Source: Phyto melanocephala
Taxonomy: Eukaryota; Arthropoda; Insecta; Diptera; Rhinophoridae
Direction of reading: 5' to 3'
Length of the DNA: 64,000 nt
NCBI GenBank assembly: GCA_941918925.1
Contig: OW799237.1
Coordinates: 6,119,201 to 6,183,200 of the forward strand
Position numbers and translations under genes: made by a program. Below the pieces are notes generated by a model. It was not told the origin of the DNA. It worked only from the letters and a program-made list of their open reading frames with translations, and made no database searches. This document shows, piece by piece, positions 32,880 through 45,739 of the stretch; the stretch's first letter is position 1; every line of letters begins with the position of its first letter.

Positions 32880-35800
32880 GTATATTTTTGCAAATAAGTT
32901 TTGCATAAACTTAAAACTAAATGAGCTGATAGTTGACAAAAAAAAACTCAATTTTTAGTTTTAAAAAATTAAAACTTTATTTGTACAAATCATTAAGCGG
33001 TTTGAATCTAAAAAGTTTTTCATTTCCTTCTAAAATCAAAGACAGTAAAACAGTCACACTTGTTTATACATATTGACAAACTTCCACAACGTCAATCGAT
33101 TGTTAATTTTTTTTTGTTGTTGAGGTTGTACAAATCATTAGCTATTTAGATAATGAAACAGAATTCTGACTTAACGTAAGTTTCCACACAATTTGGCATT
33201 TAAAATATGCTGCAGAATTTATTCGCGAGATAAAATATTTATTTTCGAAATATTTTATCTTATGCTCTCTTCTAACAATCTTACCATACATTATTCATTT
33301 ATGCATTTTGTAAACAAAACAAAATGATTTTGTTGTTTTGACACAATGAAAAATGGATCAAAAGAAAATTACAAAAAAATTAAAGTCACTGTCTTCTATT
33401 TAATTTTGAAACAACTGTTGCAGATGCAATTCTGTTTCAGCATTTATCGCGATATCGTCAACAACAACTAAGACATAGATTTCTCAGTTGATGTTTAAGG
33501 TTGCTACATTTCACAACTTTCTAAAAACTGCAGCATGGTATCAATTTTTGTTCTGTGAAACTTTGAAAAAATAACTTTGTTTGCATGTTACATATATCGT
33601 TAGATGTTATGTACTTTTATGTTATACTTTATGTTATGTTATACTTTGACTTGTTCAGACAATATTCATTTATTTCTTGCTTGAGTTTGTTTTATTTTAA
33701 ATTGAAAGCCTTCTTATATAAAAAATTATATTTTTAGAAAGAATTTAAAATAAAATGAAGTAGGTTGTAAGTAAAATATCACAAATTTTTTTTACAAATG
33801 TTAAATAGATCAATAACTTTTTTAGTTTCAGAGAACGAGAATTGACCCCTAGAGCTGTATAAAGTCATCCATTTAGTTTTGTAAACTATTCCAGTTAAAT
33901 TTTTTTTAATTGCAAATCATAGAAAAATGTAATTGATTTGCTTCCTTGGCAGAGACCGGGAAAATAACACATCCGTTCATTATAAAGATTTAAATTTATT
34001 AAAGTTTTTTAAAACGAATCTTGTAAAAAAATTTTGTCAATAAGTCTTTAATAACCTAAGAATTGATTTTGAATATGGGGATTACACTTTAACACTAACA
34101 ATAGGGTATCATTAAATAATAAAAAAAAAACTAAAAAAAATATAAATTTCACTCCAAAAAATAAGAGCAAAAAATAGTTAAAAATAAACTGTAATAAAAG
34201 CCACAAATATTATTCAACTACAACAATACACACACACATAAAAAGCATACATATGTATGTATGGATATGTAAACATACATATTTATACTACATTTAGACA
34301 AAGTATATCTTCTAAGTGGTACATCACTTAAAACACAAATAAAAATAAAATTTTTGTTTACCAATCTCCCTTCAAAATTACTCTGCAAATGAAATAATTT
34401 GTTTATGTCTTAAATATTTTCTTTTTTTCTGACAAAAAAACAAAAAACAAATTTTAAATAATAAAAGAAAAGATATTAATCTTTAAAACTTTCACCAAGT
34501 GTTTTCATGATATAGACATATGTACATATGTTTATACAAATTTGTATGTATGTATGTATGAGGGGTGGGATGTAAAGACAGATTAGAGTACACCTATGTT
34601 ACAAGCAGTTGAAGTAAATTAATAAAAAAAAAATATAATAATTTTTAAAAATCTATATTTATCAATACGTAATATCGAAACATAAAATTAATATTTTTAT
34701 GAAAGTTTTTAATACATTTTTTTATTTTACAATAATTTACAAGCTCAACGGAAAGAACTTTCGATCGATATATAAATTGCAATTATTCATTCCCGCGGTA
34801 AAAGCTTTCCTCAAAGTAGATTTAAAATCCATGTTTTTATTAATTTAATATTATTTTTGTGTCAGTTGTTTGTAAAAAAACATTTAAAAGATCGCCTTGT
34901 TTAAAAGATATGTCAATACTTTTGAAATTAGAAAAAGTATTTTATTAGAATAAAAGTTATACAGCAACAACAAAATGAATAATATCAAATTCTGCTTCCG
35001 CACAGAAAATGCTTAGCCGAAATCCCAATATCGCAATCACGTAACGGAATGAATAATATTCTTAATATAAACAAAAATTTGTTTAAGAAAACATTATTTA
35101 GAAGATTCTCCATTAAAAAATTATACCTTTTCTATTTAAAAGAGATTAAATTTACGTATTTAAGGTATGTACCCTCATCATCCGTAAGATTTATATATAT
35201 ATATATATATATATACATTTTTTTTTATTTTGCAGTAACTATTGAAATATTTTTGTTTTAAATGATAATTTCGAACAATTCTATTCCACTCAAAATAATC
35301 AACAGCCTCCATGAATTCTTTATTTAAAATTGCCAAGTTTGTAGGTATGTATAGCAACTTTAAAAAAATACTTTTAAAATTAAAATCTATTTACATAAAA
35401 AATTAAACATAAGTTCTCTATTTCAATAAAGTTGGTTTGAGTACAGTTTTCTATGAAAAAATCATTATTTAATAAATTAAAATTTAGAGAATAAATTTTC
35501 AATTAATTGTTAAATTATATATAATTTCAACAAATAAATCTATTCGTAAATAATTTTTAAAGTATATCAAAAATTACATCCTTTATTTTATTACTGTTTG
35601 TTATAAAGCATTAATATTACATTACACGATATGGCCACCCTATATGCCTTAAAGTATGCTTTAGTATTTTATTTGTTTTCTTATTAAATCTTAAAGCCAC
35701 TCTCTAAAGGGACTACCCGTCCAACAATTTCTATCCAAAAAGAGACAAAATAAATTATATATTTTTGTATCCAAGTATCCACCACTGTATATCAGAATTA

Positions 35801-36569
35801 CAGAAGATTATTTAATGTCTAGAATGTTACTTTATTGTGCAAATATATAGTTTGTTTTTGTACAATTTTTAATTATCAACAAAATTAAAATTTTGTGTAT
35901 AGTGAACTTGTAGTGTTATAAACATACTTCGAAAGAATCCCCTGCAGATCAAGCAACTGGTTAAAGCATGTGGTTAAAAATATAAAGAGTGAGAAATTAA
36001 AAACTGTCCTTGATATATCCTTATAGTACTTTTTGATTTCTAAATACAATTAATCAAAGGAACTAGTTATCGTAAAGTTAACGAAAAATTATTTAGTAAA
36101 AATAAAAAGAACTTGAGTACTTAATAAGTAGTAAGAACTGCACTATCGAAGTAGCGGATATTTTGCTAGTATATTATAAATTACATAAATTTTTTGTTGT
36201 AAATATTTTTAAATTAAAATTTCAGCTGATCTGTAAAGCTATAAGTTTATTAAAAAAAGTTTCAGAAAATTTATGCTAACAATTTAAACTTCACTGTTGT
36301 TGCGTATTTATGCTACAAATATAATTGAGTTATAAGTCTAAAGTCTGCGTGTCCCATGTGTATTTTTCTTTACAGCGTACATCATTATTTTAAATTTTAA
36401 GATTTTTCATTTCGTTTTATTTTCTGCAGTTGAGGCGTGAAAAAGTAGTTTAAACTTTTTTTGTAATAATTAGCTTGAAAAGGTTGTCGAGTTGGCGGAA
36501 ATTTTAAGCATAAAAAGGAACAAATTAATATTTTAAATGTATGTAAATATGAACTCTATTGCAAAAATA

Positions 36570-36970
36570 CCCAGCAAAAAAATCTATGACAAAAAAGTGA
36601 TTTTGCAGGGGTTCAACTGGTGACGAAGTGATTAAATTTAGGTGAAAACACTAATGATTTTAACATTAGCGTGTCATTAGAGATCATGTGTTAACATGAA
36701 TATTTTAATGAACTGCACTCCATTCTAATAAATGCATGGAACTCATGCATATTTGGTGAAAAGCAACGGATATTTCATGAGTTAAATTTGTTTGTTTACA
36801 TGAATTCTTTAAGATATTTTGCATGATGTTGCATTCAATTTTAAGCACATCATTTATGACAAATTATTTTGCAGTTAAGAAGTTATTTCGAATTAATGCT
36901 TTTACACAATTGATTTAGAAGTCTTGTAAATGTAATTCGCTTTGCACTACTTCCAATTTTTTTTGCTGGG
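36570..36970. mobile_element. 401-bp CCCAGC MITE, copy 2
   Basis: Same length and about 96% identical by eye to 12267-12667. The ends are CCCAGCAAAAAAA and TTTTTTTTGCTGGG, inverse of each other. TA flanks both sides as a likely 2-bp target duplication. There is no reading frame. Confidence 0.85.
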
Positions 36971-37408
36971 TATTAAAAAAAAACGCCGGCATTAGGTTTT
37001 AAATAGAATAAATTACAATTCATTTTGATAATATTTTGTAATCTCTGCATATACTACAAGTATTTACCCATAAAAAAGCATTTAAAATAAATCCTCCTTT
37101 ATTAAAAAGCTTTTAAACTTTATTTTTGTAAAAGTATAAAGAACATAAAATACGATTGTGCTTAAGATACTTATTTTTAGATGAAAACTAAATAATTAAT
37201 GGGTATCTTCTCAGTAAAAGTAATACAGACTGCTGACAACTTATTAGGGAAGGCTGGAAATAAAAATAAAACTAATTAAAAATTTGATTACAAACATAAA
37301 TTTGTTTTTAACAAATTCTTACAAGGACTGCATTTTTTAATAATGTAAAATTATTGTTTAAACAATTTCTATGTAAAAATAAAATAATAAAAATCAGCCA
37401 CACATACT

Positions 37409-37537
37409 CGGCGTTATGCATAATAACAAACTCTGTGCTAACTAACGAACTGCTATCTTTCCCTTATGAAATTTTTCCATAAAAAAATGTAAGTAGTTTG
37501 TTAGTTAGCACACGGTTTGTTATTATACATAACGCCG
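37409..37537. repeat. 129-bp hairpin element, copy 2
   Basis: Best-preserved member. The arms CGGCGTTATGCATAATAACA and its inverse (TGTTATTATACATAACGCCG) continue through GTGCTAACTAACGAACTGCT against AGTAGTTTGTTAGTTAGCAC, so nearly the whole element folds into a single stem of about 50 bp. Foldback MITE-like; no coding capacity. Confidence 0.8.
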
Positions 37538-37941
37538 ACAGTATTTACAAATTTTTTAATAAATCCAAAATATTCTTAAAATTAAATAGTTTATCTAAAA
37601 TTTTTTTAAAAATAAGGAATTGATTGAAAATAAATTTTTAATCAAACAGTTTTTGTAAAAAGGGAATTATATAAAATTTTTTTATAAAAATTATTTCAGC
37701 AAAATACTTTCAGTAAAGCGAAATTTTTTAAAAATATAAGAAAACTTGGCTTTCGAGTAATTCGAAAAAGCCTAAATTTATAACAAACCGGTCTCGATTT
37801 TTTACACGTAAAACCGGTTCAAATAACCGATTTTTCATGTTTTATTTATAATAATATTAAATAAAACACACACATTTTATTTAGTTTAAAATTTAAATAA
37901 ATTTATAAAGTAAACTTTTTAACAGCACAACTTTAATAACA

Positions 37942-38320
37942 ACAAGTAAGAATGCTTTATTCGGCAGTGCCGAATCTAATAATACTCTTCACCATCATGT
38001 ACAAAGGTAAAATGACTACTAGATTTCAGATTTAACGTTATATGTCATTTTGCTTAATTGCTTCCGACCCGATCTTTGATTTAGAATTCTTACATTGTTA
38101 ACTATTATATTCGTCAAGCTTTTTCATTAAAACCCATATTGATGGAATTAAGAAAAACATTCTCCATTATTTTGTTTTTGACGCCATCTGGGATTTAACA
38201 CTTTTTCATAGTTTACTGTATTCTAACGTTTAAGCTATTTTATTTGATAGCAATATTAAGGGGCTTAAAAAGGATTTATTTTTAGTTATTTAAAATTTTA
38301 CCCATATATTTATACGACAA
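37942..38320 (+). repeat. Dispersed fly repeat, copy E (left half)
   Basis: Starts ACAAGTAAGAATGCTTTATT, then CGGCAGTGCCGAATC and TACTCTTCACCATCATGTAC, matching the left end of the full copy at 61056. It fades out around 38320 without the right half. Confidence 0.7.
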
Positions 38321-38825
38321 TTGTACGCCATTCTAGAGTGGCGGTTATCATGAATTTAATTTTTTTATTAGTTTAGTCAATTCTCAAGCTCAATTCACAA
38401 CCTAGCATGTCCAATTCAATTCAACGCCTAGTATGTCCAAAACAACTCACTAATGTTTCAATTCCTAACACTTGTACTGTAAATCGAGCAAAACAAGTTC
38501 TACTTCGTCAACTACAATTACTTGGTAGGTCGTTGTCTGCCGTTTCTTTTTTTTTTTCTTTTGCCATTCGGCATCGAACAAATTAAAACAATCGAAAACA
38601 TTTAGTCTTTTTGGCCCAACTTCAAAACAACAACATGAAAAAGGAAATTATCGGTTAATTGATCGCACACTACTTTTTACAAACATACAGACAAATCTAG
38701 TACAATTGGTATATTGTACGTTTGTGTACCTGAGTAGCGCATACAGACGATAAAGAATTTGAAAAATTTTTCTTGTGCAAAAAAATTAATATTTTAAACA
38801 AAATTTGGATATTTCGAAAGAAGAA

Positions 38826-41464
38826 ATGCAAAATTTTAGCGAAAACGTTAAATTCGAATTTAACGAAAAGTTGGGAAGGTAATAAGTAAAGCTCAATTAT
38901 TCGAAAGAAAAAATAAATAAATAAAAAATATTGGCATTGATTTTGACAATTGACAGGCTAAGGTTGTTCTTTTTTTTAATTTGCATTGGGTCATGTGATA
39001 TCGTGTTTTTGCTGAACAAAAAAAAAAATAAATAAATAAATAAGAACGAAAAATAGGTCTTTTACAAGGATGCTTGCAATAATTATTTAAAAAGTTTAAC
39101 ATCATTTTTTAAATTTAAAGATAAATTGAATTTCTGAATATAAAAATGGTTAATTTTTCTAAACACATAAGAAGTGGATATTGCCCTAGAAATACATTTT
39201 TAAAACAATATAATAATATTGTAATGGATTAATGAAGTGAATGCGATGGTTGTTAGTAAAAATTTTGAAATTTTTAATATTTTTATAAATTCTTCAATTT
39301 TTATTTTTTTTTTCAAAATAATCTGGCAGCTCTAGTCTGGCTTTTATACATTTTTTTAAAAATATGTGTTTTTAATAACAAAAGTTTTTTGAATACGATG
39401 TCACTGAATTCTTGTTACAACTCACATTCAATTTTAAAAATTTGTCAATAAAACGTGACATAACCTCAATTTTTAATAACTAATAGGACTTTTACATGAT
39501 GAGTGGCCACCGTTATGTATAGCCGGCTTTACCTAATAAGGTTTACATAAACAGATATGTATGTATGAATTATTCAAATCAGAAAGTAATTCTACAAAGG
39601 TGTGTGATGGTCTATGTGCATTGTTTGGGACATTTTACAGAAACGTTTCGAACAAAGCTTAATTATCGCTAGTAGTTTGATGTCTTTATTTTTGAGAGAA
39701 AGAAATGGTTTTGTGAAGACTAATTTAATTTTTTGTTTTGGCAAAGACAAACTGAGTTGCCACATGCATACTACCTTATATTCAATAAATAAGGAATTTG
39801 AAAAATGTTAAAAATAAATAAAAAATGTTAATAATTAATTTTAATATTACAGACATTTAATAGCAGCCATTGATATAGAACCCGGCGATATATTAATTGA
39901 AGAACAACCCCTATTGATCACCACTCACTGGGAATGTGATCAAATGAAATGTGCCAAGTGTTGTGAGGACTCGTTTGTCATGTGCAAGTATGTTTCTTTA
40001 AAAAAAAAACTTTCTTTGAAAAATCTTACCCGTTAACTTTCATTCCCTCTAGACAATGTCAATTCTTTCCGCTCTGCATGGATTGTACGGAACACGATAG
40101 TTATGAGTGTGAATTTTTTCAAGCACAAGCCAAACATATATCAAAAAATCTACTCATTAACAATTATGCCTTAAATGCTCTCATAAAGCTTTTGCTACTT
40201 AGACAGAATCCGGCTACAGCGGAGCAATGTAAAGAACTTATACCTCACAATTTTAAATTAAATGAATATCGCGAGAGTGATATGTGGCAAGAGCATGAGG
40301 ACAATATTGTACAGCCTTTAATACAATCAGGTTTTATGGATACCTTGACTGGGGCCAAAGAGTCGAATTGTTTGGATGCAGATCTTTTGCATAAACTTTG
40401 TATATTAATTGATGCCAATGCATTTGAGGTATCAAGTAAAGTTACAGGAGATTCACTAAAAGGTCTTTATGTGCACGCTGCAAAAATGCCTCATCATTGT
40501 GTACCCAATACGGCCACTTCAATTGATGATGATTATAACATGAGAATATATGCTGGAGTGCCGATAAAGGCAGGAGAGATTATCTATAATTCGTTTACAA
40601 ATCCCTTAATGGTAATAGCAATTAATATTAAAAATAATTTAAGTCCTTTAGTTACTTCTTTTGCTTTCAATTACAACAGGGCACTATACAACGTCAGCAC
40701 CACCTTCGCATGACCCGACATTTTGTATGTTGTTGCAATCGCTGCCTAGATCCCACTGAAATGGGCACTCATATGAGTTCTATTAAATGCAAACAATGTG
40801 CCGATGGCTATGCTAGCTGCAATCGTGGCAAATGGTTGTGTGAACTGTGCCATACTACCATCGATCCAGTGCAAGTACAAAAACTACTAACAGAAGTTTC
40901 CGAAGAAATGACCAAGGCCAATGGTGATATAATGGGGTTTGAGGAACTTCTACATAAATATTTAGGAGATTTTCACCCAAATCATTTTCTCATGATAGAC
41001 TTGAAACAAAATATAGCCACAATTTTAAGGGCAGTACTTATGAATCCCATGTGCAAACCAAGCAAAGAGATTTTAGAAAGACGTTTGGATTTGTGCGAGG
41101 AAATATTGCCGGTGGTAAAGTGCATTATACCAGGCTATTCAAAACTATATGCCATAGCATTGTATGAGTATTTGTTGACTTTTTTGGAGTTGACCGAATT
41201 AGATTTTCGTTGTAAGGAAATTTCAAAGGATATTTATTATGTGAGTGTAATAATTTTCAAGGAAATGTATATTTTAAATAATTTGTATCTTTTTTTGTAA
41301 ATATTTTACAGAAAAAATTACAAGTAGCCAAAGAAATTGCCTGCGAAGCCAAAGAGTTATTAAGATTTGAGCCGGTCAATTCGCCTGAGGGACATTTAGT
41401 GCGTCGAATGTCTATACAGCAGGAGCAAATTGAGGAAAGTTTGAAAAAAGTTGCATTGAAATAA
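38826..41464 (+). CDS. SmydA-type SET/MYND protein, gene 1
   Basis: Arthropod SmydA lysine-methyltransferase-like protein. Exons 38826-38878, 39853-39987, 40053-40611, 40680-41240, 41312-41464 give 486 aa. The split SET domain starts in exons 1-2. The MYND-type zinc finger (CAKC, CKQC, CMDC, then H and C) is cut by the exon 2/3 junction. The SET core follows (HHCVPNTATSIDDDYN, then GVPIKAGEIIYN), then the Cys-rich post-SET (CCCNRCLDPTEMG) and a helical C-terminal domain. Against its two neighbours, the SET tyrosine of the CYTN motif is Phe (NSFTNPL), and the Tyr before the post-SET Cys is His (TRHFVCCC). Methyltransferase activity is therefore doubtful. First of three tandem same-strand copies. 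Confidence 0.88.
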
Positions 41465-41726
41465 ATTTTATGAAACTTTTGTTTTATAATATAAATTATC
41501 TTATTTTATTTATGTATGTACATACATATTTATGCAGATTAAAAATTAAAATAGAATCATATTTATTTGAATTTAAAAAATGAAATTAAAATAATTTTTG
41601 CTGTTCAGTGTTATTTTAAATATAAAGGGTATGCTAAGATTTGACTAAATTAATCTTTTTATGGAAATGTATCCATCTCTTAATAACCCGGCTTCACACG
41701 GGTTTAATCTAGCAATGATAAATTAA

Positions 41727-41851
41727 CGGCGTTCTTTATAACAAACTTTGGGCTATCTAACGAGCTGCTATATTTCTCTTGTGGGAATTTACACAGAAAA
41801 AAGTTAGTAGTTTGTTAGTTGGCAAACGGTTTGTTATTATAAATAACGCCG
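41727..41851. repeat. 129-bp hairpin element family, copy 3
   Basis: CGGCGTTCTTTATAACAAAC pairs with GTTTGTTATTATAAATAACG plus CCG. The internal arms GGCTATCTAACGAGCTGCTA and TAGTAGTTTGTTAGTTGGCA are also inverse. Same layout as 37409-37537. Confidence 0.78.
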
Positions 41852-41872
41852 ATAAAAGTTAAAAGCTCGTTA

Positions 41873-42578
41873 TAGCATGTTTCCACGGCAACGATATTCG
41901 TAATTCGATGTCTTATTTATAATTCAAAGCCTAATTACGAACCAATTTACATAATTTTTCCATGCAAAATTTTCAAAGCGAATTACTATTTTTGTGCGTA
42001 ATTCATTTAGAATTACCATGCGAATTATAATAAAATCAGTGTCTTCTCTAATTTTTATCACTAGCTTACCATAACCAGCTGTCAAAAATATCAAAGCAAA
42101 GCGAAAAGGAACAAGAAAAAAGTTCAATTTCATATATAAAAAATAAAATGGAAGCAAACAAGAAAATTTTAAAGAAAGCTGTTATGTCTAGAAAACTATT
42201 GGCCACATTAAAGTTATGGGATGAGACGAAATTGTGTTAAGAAGGTTTGCTGGCTGCAGTGGTTTTATTTTCTTGCACTTTTTCTATTTTCTGGTAATTA
42301 AATATAATAATTAATAATAATATTATTTGCATACATTTCTTATAAATTTACAATATTATTACTTACTTTTTGCCTCCATTGATAAAATAATTATAATTTT
42401 CTATATAAAATTTTATATTTCTTAATGTTCACCGCCAAAAACAAAACGATAATTTAAATAAAAAAGCACGAAGAAGAATTGTCAAATCAAATTAACAATA
42501 TGTGGTGGAAACAGGGTATTTCACTTAAGTAATTTAAAGAGCGAATCAAGTAATTCAATGTATCGTGGAAACATGCTA
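41873..42578. mobile_element. 706-bp PIF/Harbinger-like MITE
   Basis: Terminal inverted repeats TAGCATGTTTCCACG at 41873-41887 and its exact inverse ending at 42578, with weaker similarity further in. TTA is repeated on both sides (41870-41872 and 42579-42581), the 3-bp TWA duplication typical of PIF/Harbinger. A 32-codon frame inside (from 42148) shows no transposase motif. The flanking DNA on the two sides joins into a hairpin-family fragment when the element is removed. Confidence 0.75.
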
Positions 42579-43554
42579 TTAGTTAGCACATATGTATGTA
42601 GTTGCTTGTTATGAATAAAACCGTAAGACATTAACTACCTTATTCATAAAAATTATTAAAGGACTATAAAGAGTGTTTAAAAAATTTTTAGAAATGAGGC
42701 AGTAAAATAACTGTTCCCAAACATCCCTTTGTTTTAAAATTGGACAGCCGTTTGGCCAGCAAAATTAATAAAAAACTACGAAATCTTTTAGTTGGTAGTC
42801 GCTACTTAGTAAATTGTTATTTTGTATGTTTGACAGCAACAAAATGCATGGAGAATTTACCGAGTAATAACTACCCAGTGTGGTGCGATCTTCACTACTA
42901 AAAAAATATTTAAAAATTACAAAATTTACCTTAAACAGGGAAAAGAAAAGAACTTACAAAAAATATCCTGAATATTCACTTCTTGAACATTTTCTTTGCA
43001 TAGAAAACTAGTTGAACCCGGTCCGCATTTCTGGCTCAAACAATATTTTTGTATTGTATTCATTTAAACATAATTGTTAGTTCAAATTTGTAGGTAATTG
43101 TTGTTATTGCAGTTTTATTTTATATTTCTCCTTCTGTCCTGTCTGTAGATGCATTTAGTTTTTTATTTTATTTAATATTATTTATGTGCTATTTTTCTAT
43201 TTGTTGTTAGAAATGAGATACTATTTCGTGATAAAAAAAATGTTCCTTTAGTTAACCCAGGGCTCTAGGTATCTTCATACCAAATTTGATTAGTTTTGAG
43301 CCAATAAAATTCAGACAGACAGACAAAAATTCTAGAAAGTAGTGTGTTGTGTTCTAGTTCGTTGACACTGTCATCAAATTAAAAAAAAATATATATATTT
43401 CATGCACATACACCGTTCTTATTGAAGCATATAGATGTATAAAAAATTTTTTTTTTACAATTTTTGAAACAAATTTGAAAAAAAAAATTTAAATTTTAAC
43501 AGACATGTTATTTAAAATATCAATGAAATGTAAATTTTATTAGATTTGAATTAT

Positions 43555-43760
43555 TAAATTTTTTAAACAGAAAATTTATTAAATTTTTTAAACAGAAAAC
43601 TTATAAATTTTTTAAACAGAAAATTTATTACATTAAACAGAGATTTTATTAAATTTTTTTTATATAAAAAATTTATTAAATTTTTTATATAAAAAATTTA
43701 TTAAATTTTTTAAATAAAAATTAATTTAATTTTTTAAATAAAAATTTATTTAAAAAAAAC
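43555..43760. repeat. AT-rich tandem array, period about 25
   Basis: Repeated units of the form AAATTTTTTAAACAGAAAAT and later AAATTTTTTATATAAAAAAT, about eight in a row with drift. Confidence 0.7.
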
Positions 43761-43884
43761 TTAAAATTTTTTATAAATTAAAATTTAAAGTATTCATTTA
43801 AAAAAATGTGTGTATTTCTAAACATAGTCACATAGTAAAAATATATCATCACACACACGCACACACACAGTTTACCAGAGAAAT

Positions 43885-44261
43885 ATCCCTACAGATAATA
43901 TTAGGCTACGTGGTCCATTTTAACTAAATGGACTACTTACAACATGGTCCTATGTTATGCAGTCATGGACCATATCATTTTCAAACAAGAGATTGTAGTT
44001 AAACGACAAGTGTTCGTGTTTTAACGATTACCTATATTGTTGTCAAAACGTGTATAATGGTCGTGTAGGTGCTCCATCGCGTAGTGACAAAGAGTAGTTT
44101 TGAGACTACTCCGATGGGTTATATGGTTCAGCCCTAGGACATCGTAATGTTAAATCGACCATGTTTTCTCCATACATTTGTGTTACCTTTGGGCTAGTCC
44201 AAGTCTATTATGGAGTACACTTTACATGCGTGTATGGACTATTCACGTTATCTGCAGGGAT
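43885..44261. mobile_element. 377-bp element with ATCCCTRCAGATAA inverted ends
   Basis: The left end ATCCCTACAGATAA and the inverse of the right end ATCCCTGCAGATAA differ at one of 14 bases. GC content is higher than its surroundings and several short inverted blocks occur inside (TGGTCCATT/AATGGACTA type). It has no coding frame. It looks like a non-autonomous DNA transposon; superfamily not assigned and target duplication unclear. Confidence 0.65.
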
Positions 44262-45125
44262 TTAGAAATTCATATTTGAGTATGCAAATATGTGCATACA
44301 TTTGTATATATAGGGTTTTTCAATAAAAATGGTATGATGTTTAAAAAAATGGGAATAAAACAAGCTTTACCTGAAATATTAATGAAATTTGTTTTTGATT
44401 TTGAAGAATGAATTTTATATCGATGTTCACAAGTAGAAAAGCCCTAACTCGTATTTTTTACAAAATTGAGTTTTTCAATGATTCCAATACATTTTCCACA
44501 TACACACATCGATACGAAAATGTGTTGAAGTTAGTTAGTATTAAGAGTAAAGTTTAATTACTTGAAAGTCTGATCAACCTTATAGCTTGCCATAGTGATT
44601 TGCCCCAGAAAAAAAACCAGAGCCGCCACAATCTGTCCACATCTACGCGCCCTGATTTATGAACCCTTTTAAGTATGTAAGAGTATATGTATGTACACGT
44701 ACATTATGGGCGCTGCAGCATATATGGCAAAGGTACATACATACGTATAAGTTTGTTATTCCGCTTGCCATTTTTACATAATAATTTGCGACTCCATTAA
44801 GTTTATGCATACATAAGCTCAGATAGAGTTTTGATTTTTTATTAAAATATATGAACTGTTTGTTTTATGATCGAAAACTATTACCTATCAAGAGAAAAAA
44901 TATTTTTTAAATATCCTTTTTTCAGCTTGTATACGCCCTTGTATTTATTTACATACATATCGATGTCTTAATATAAAAAATTTGCATCTCTATTTTCTTT
45001 TACTTTACAGGAGAAGTAAAAAACAAGTTAAAATATAAATTATGATGAGTTCGGGATATTTAATGTGGCTATAGATCTACTATTTTTAACATTGTTAACA
45101 CAGATGCGCTCTTTTTATATTAAGC

Positions 45126-45201
45126 CATCGGTATGTACATAAATATTTAAATGTCTTCATCATCTTCATCGGTATGTACATAAATATTTACATGTCTTCA
45201 T
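45126..45201. repeat. Direct duplication of about 40 bp
   Basis: CATCGGTATGTACATAAATA, followed by TTTAAATGTCTTCAT, is repeated after about 41 bases with one change. Confidence 0.8.
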
Positions 45202-45357
45202 ATATTATATATAATTCTTAAAGATAAAGGAGCCTGACGTCTGTTTAAATGAAGTTTTCGAAGCCCTTGGATACCATATGAAAAATCAGTAAAATTGAAA
45301 TTTAAATGGCTTATACATATATAAGAAAAGAAACACATATGTATGTATATACCTTAA

Positions 45358-45474
45358 GGGCCGTATTCATAAAAAATATTTTATGTTTATTGAAGGCATA
45401 TTTGACAAATTTCTCTACAACATTTGCCAAGTAAGCCTTTAATAAACCTAAAATATTTTTTTTGAATACGGCCC
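45358..45474. repeat. Hairpin repeat, GGGCCGTATTCA family
   Basis: 117 bp with long inverted arms: GGGCCGTATTCATAAAAAAT and its counterpart ATTTTTTTTGAATACGGCCC, continuing through TTATTGAAGGC against GCCTTTAATAA. The centre (TTTGACAAATTTCTCTACAA) matches the loop region of the 19302-19386 hairpin, so it belongs to the same family but with longer ends preserved. Confidence 0.75.
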
Positions 45475-45739
45475 TAAGCCTGTAGTACACGTAATTTTGA
45501 CGTCATTATAAAGCATAAATGTATCCGAATCGGCCACATGTGTTTCATTTGCATTTTTGGACTAAAATACATTTCGTTTAAAATCAAAATCTTAGCGCAT
45601 GCAGCCACTACGACTATTTGAAAAAAATCTAACCAAAATGCTGAACATTTTAGTGATGTCAGACCCACATGTGCATGTGGCTTTTTACATTTTGTGAACT
45701 ATAGGTTTTAATCTCATATCAATAGTATTTAGTTTGTAT

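Larger units (their letters stand above)
31742..38825. other. 7-kb gene-free AT-rich region
   Basis: Covers the F-box gene 3' UTR and the spacer to the first SmydA gene. I found no credible coding exon, tRNA or rRNA. It contains hairpin elements at 32745-32879 and 37409-37537, the second 401-bp element (36570-36970), dispersed repeat copy E (37942-38320) and short microsatellites (TA at 35187-35215, TATG near 34540-34560). The last 200 bases probably include the SmydA gene 1 promoter. Confidence 0.55.

Noticed and set aside
35049..35261. 70-codon frame in the gene-free region
   Set aside because: It includes a TA microsatellite and Ile/Tyr/Phe-rich low complexity; no support.
41924..42157. 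77-codon minus-strand frame
   Set aside because: It lies in the Harbinger-like MITE and shows no transposase motifs.
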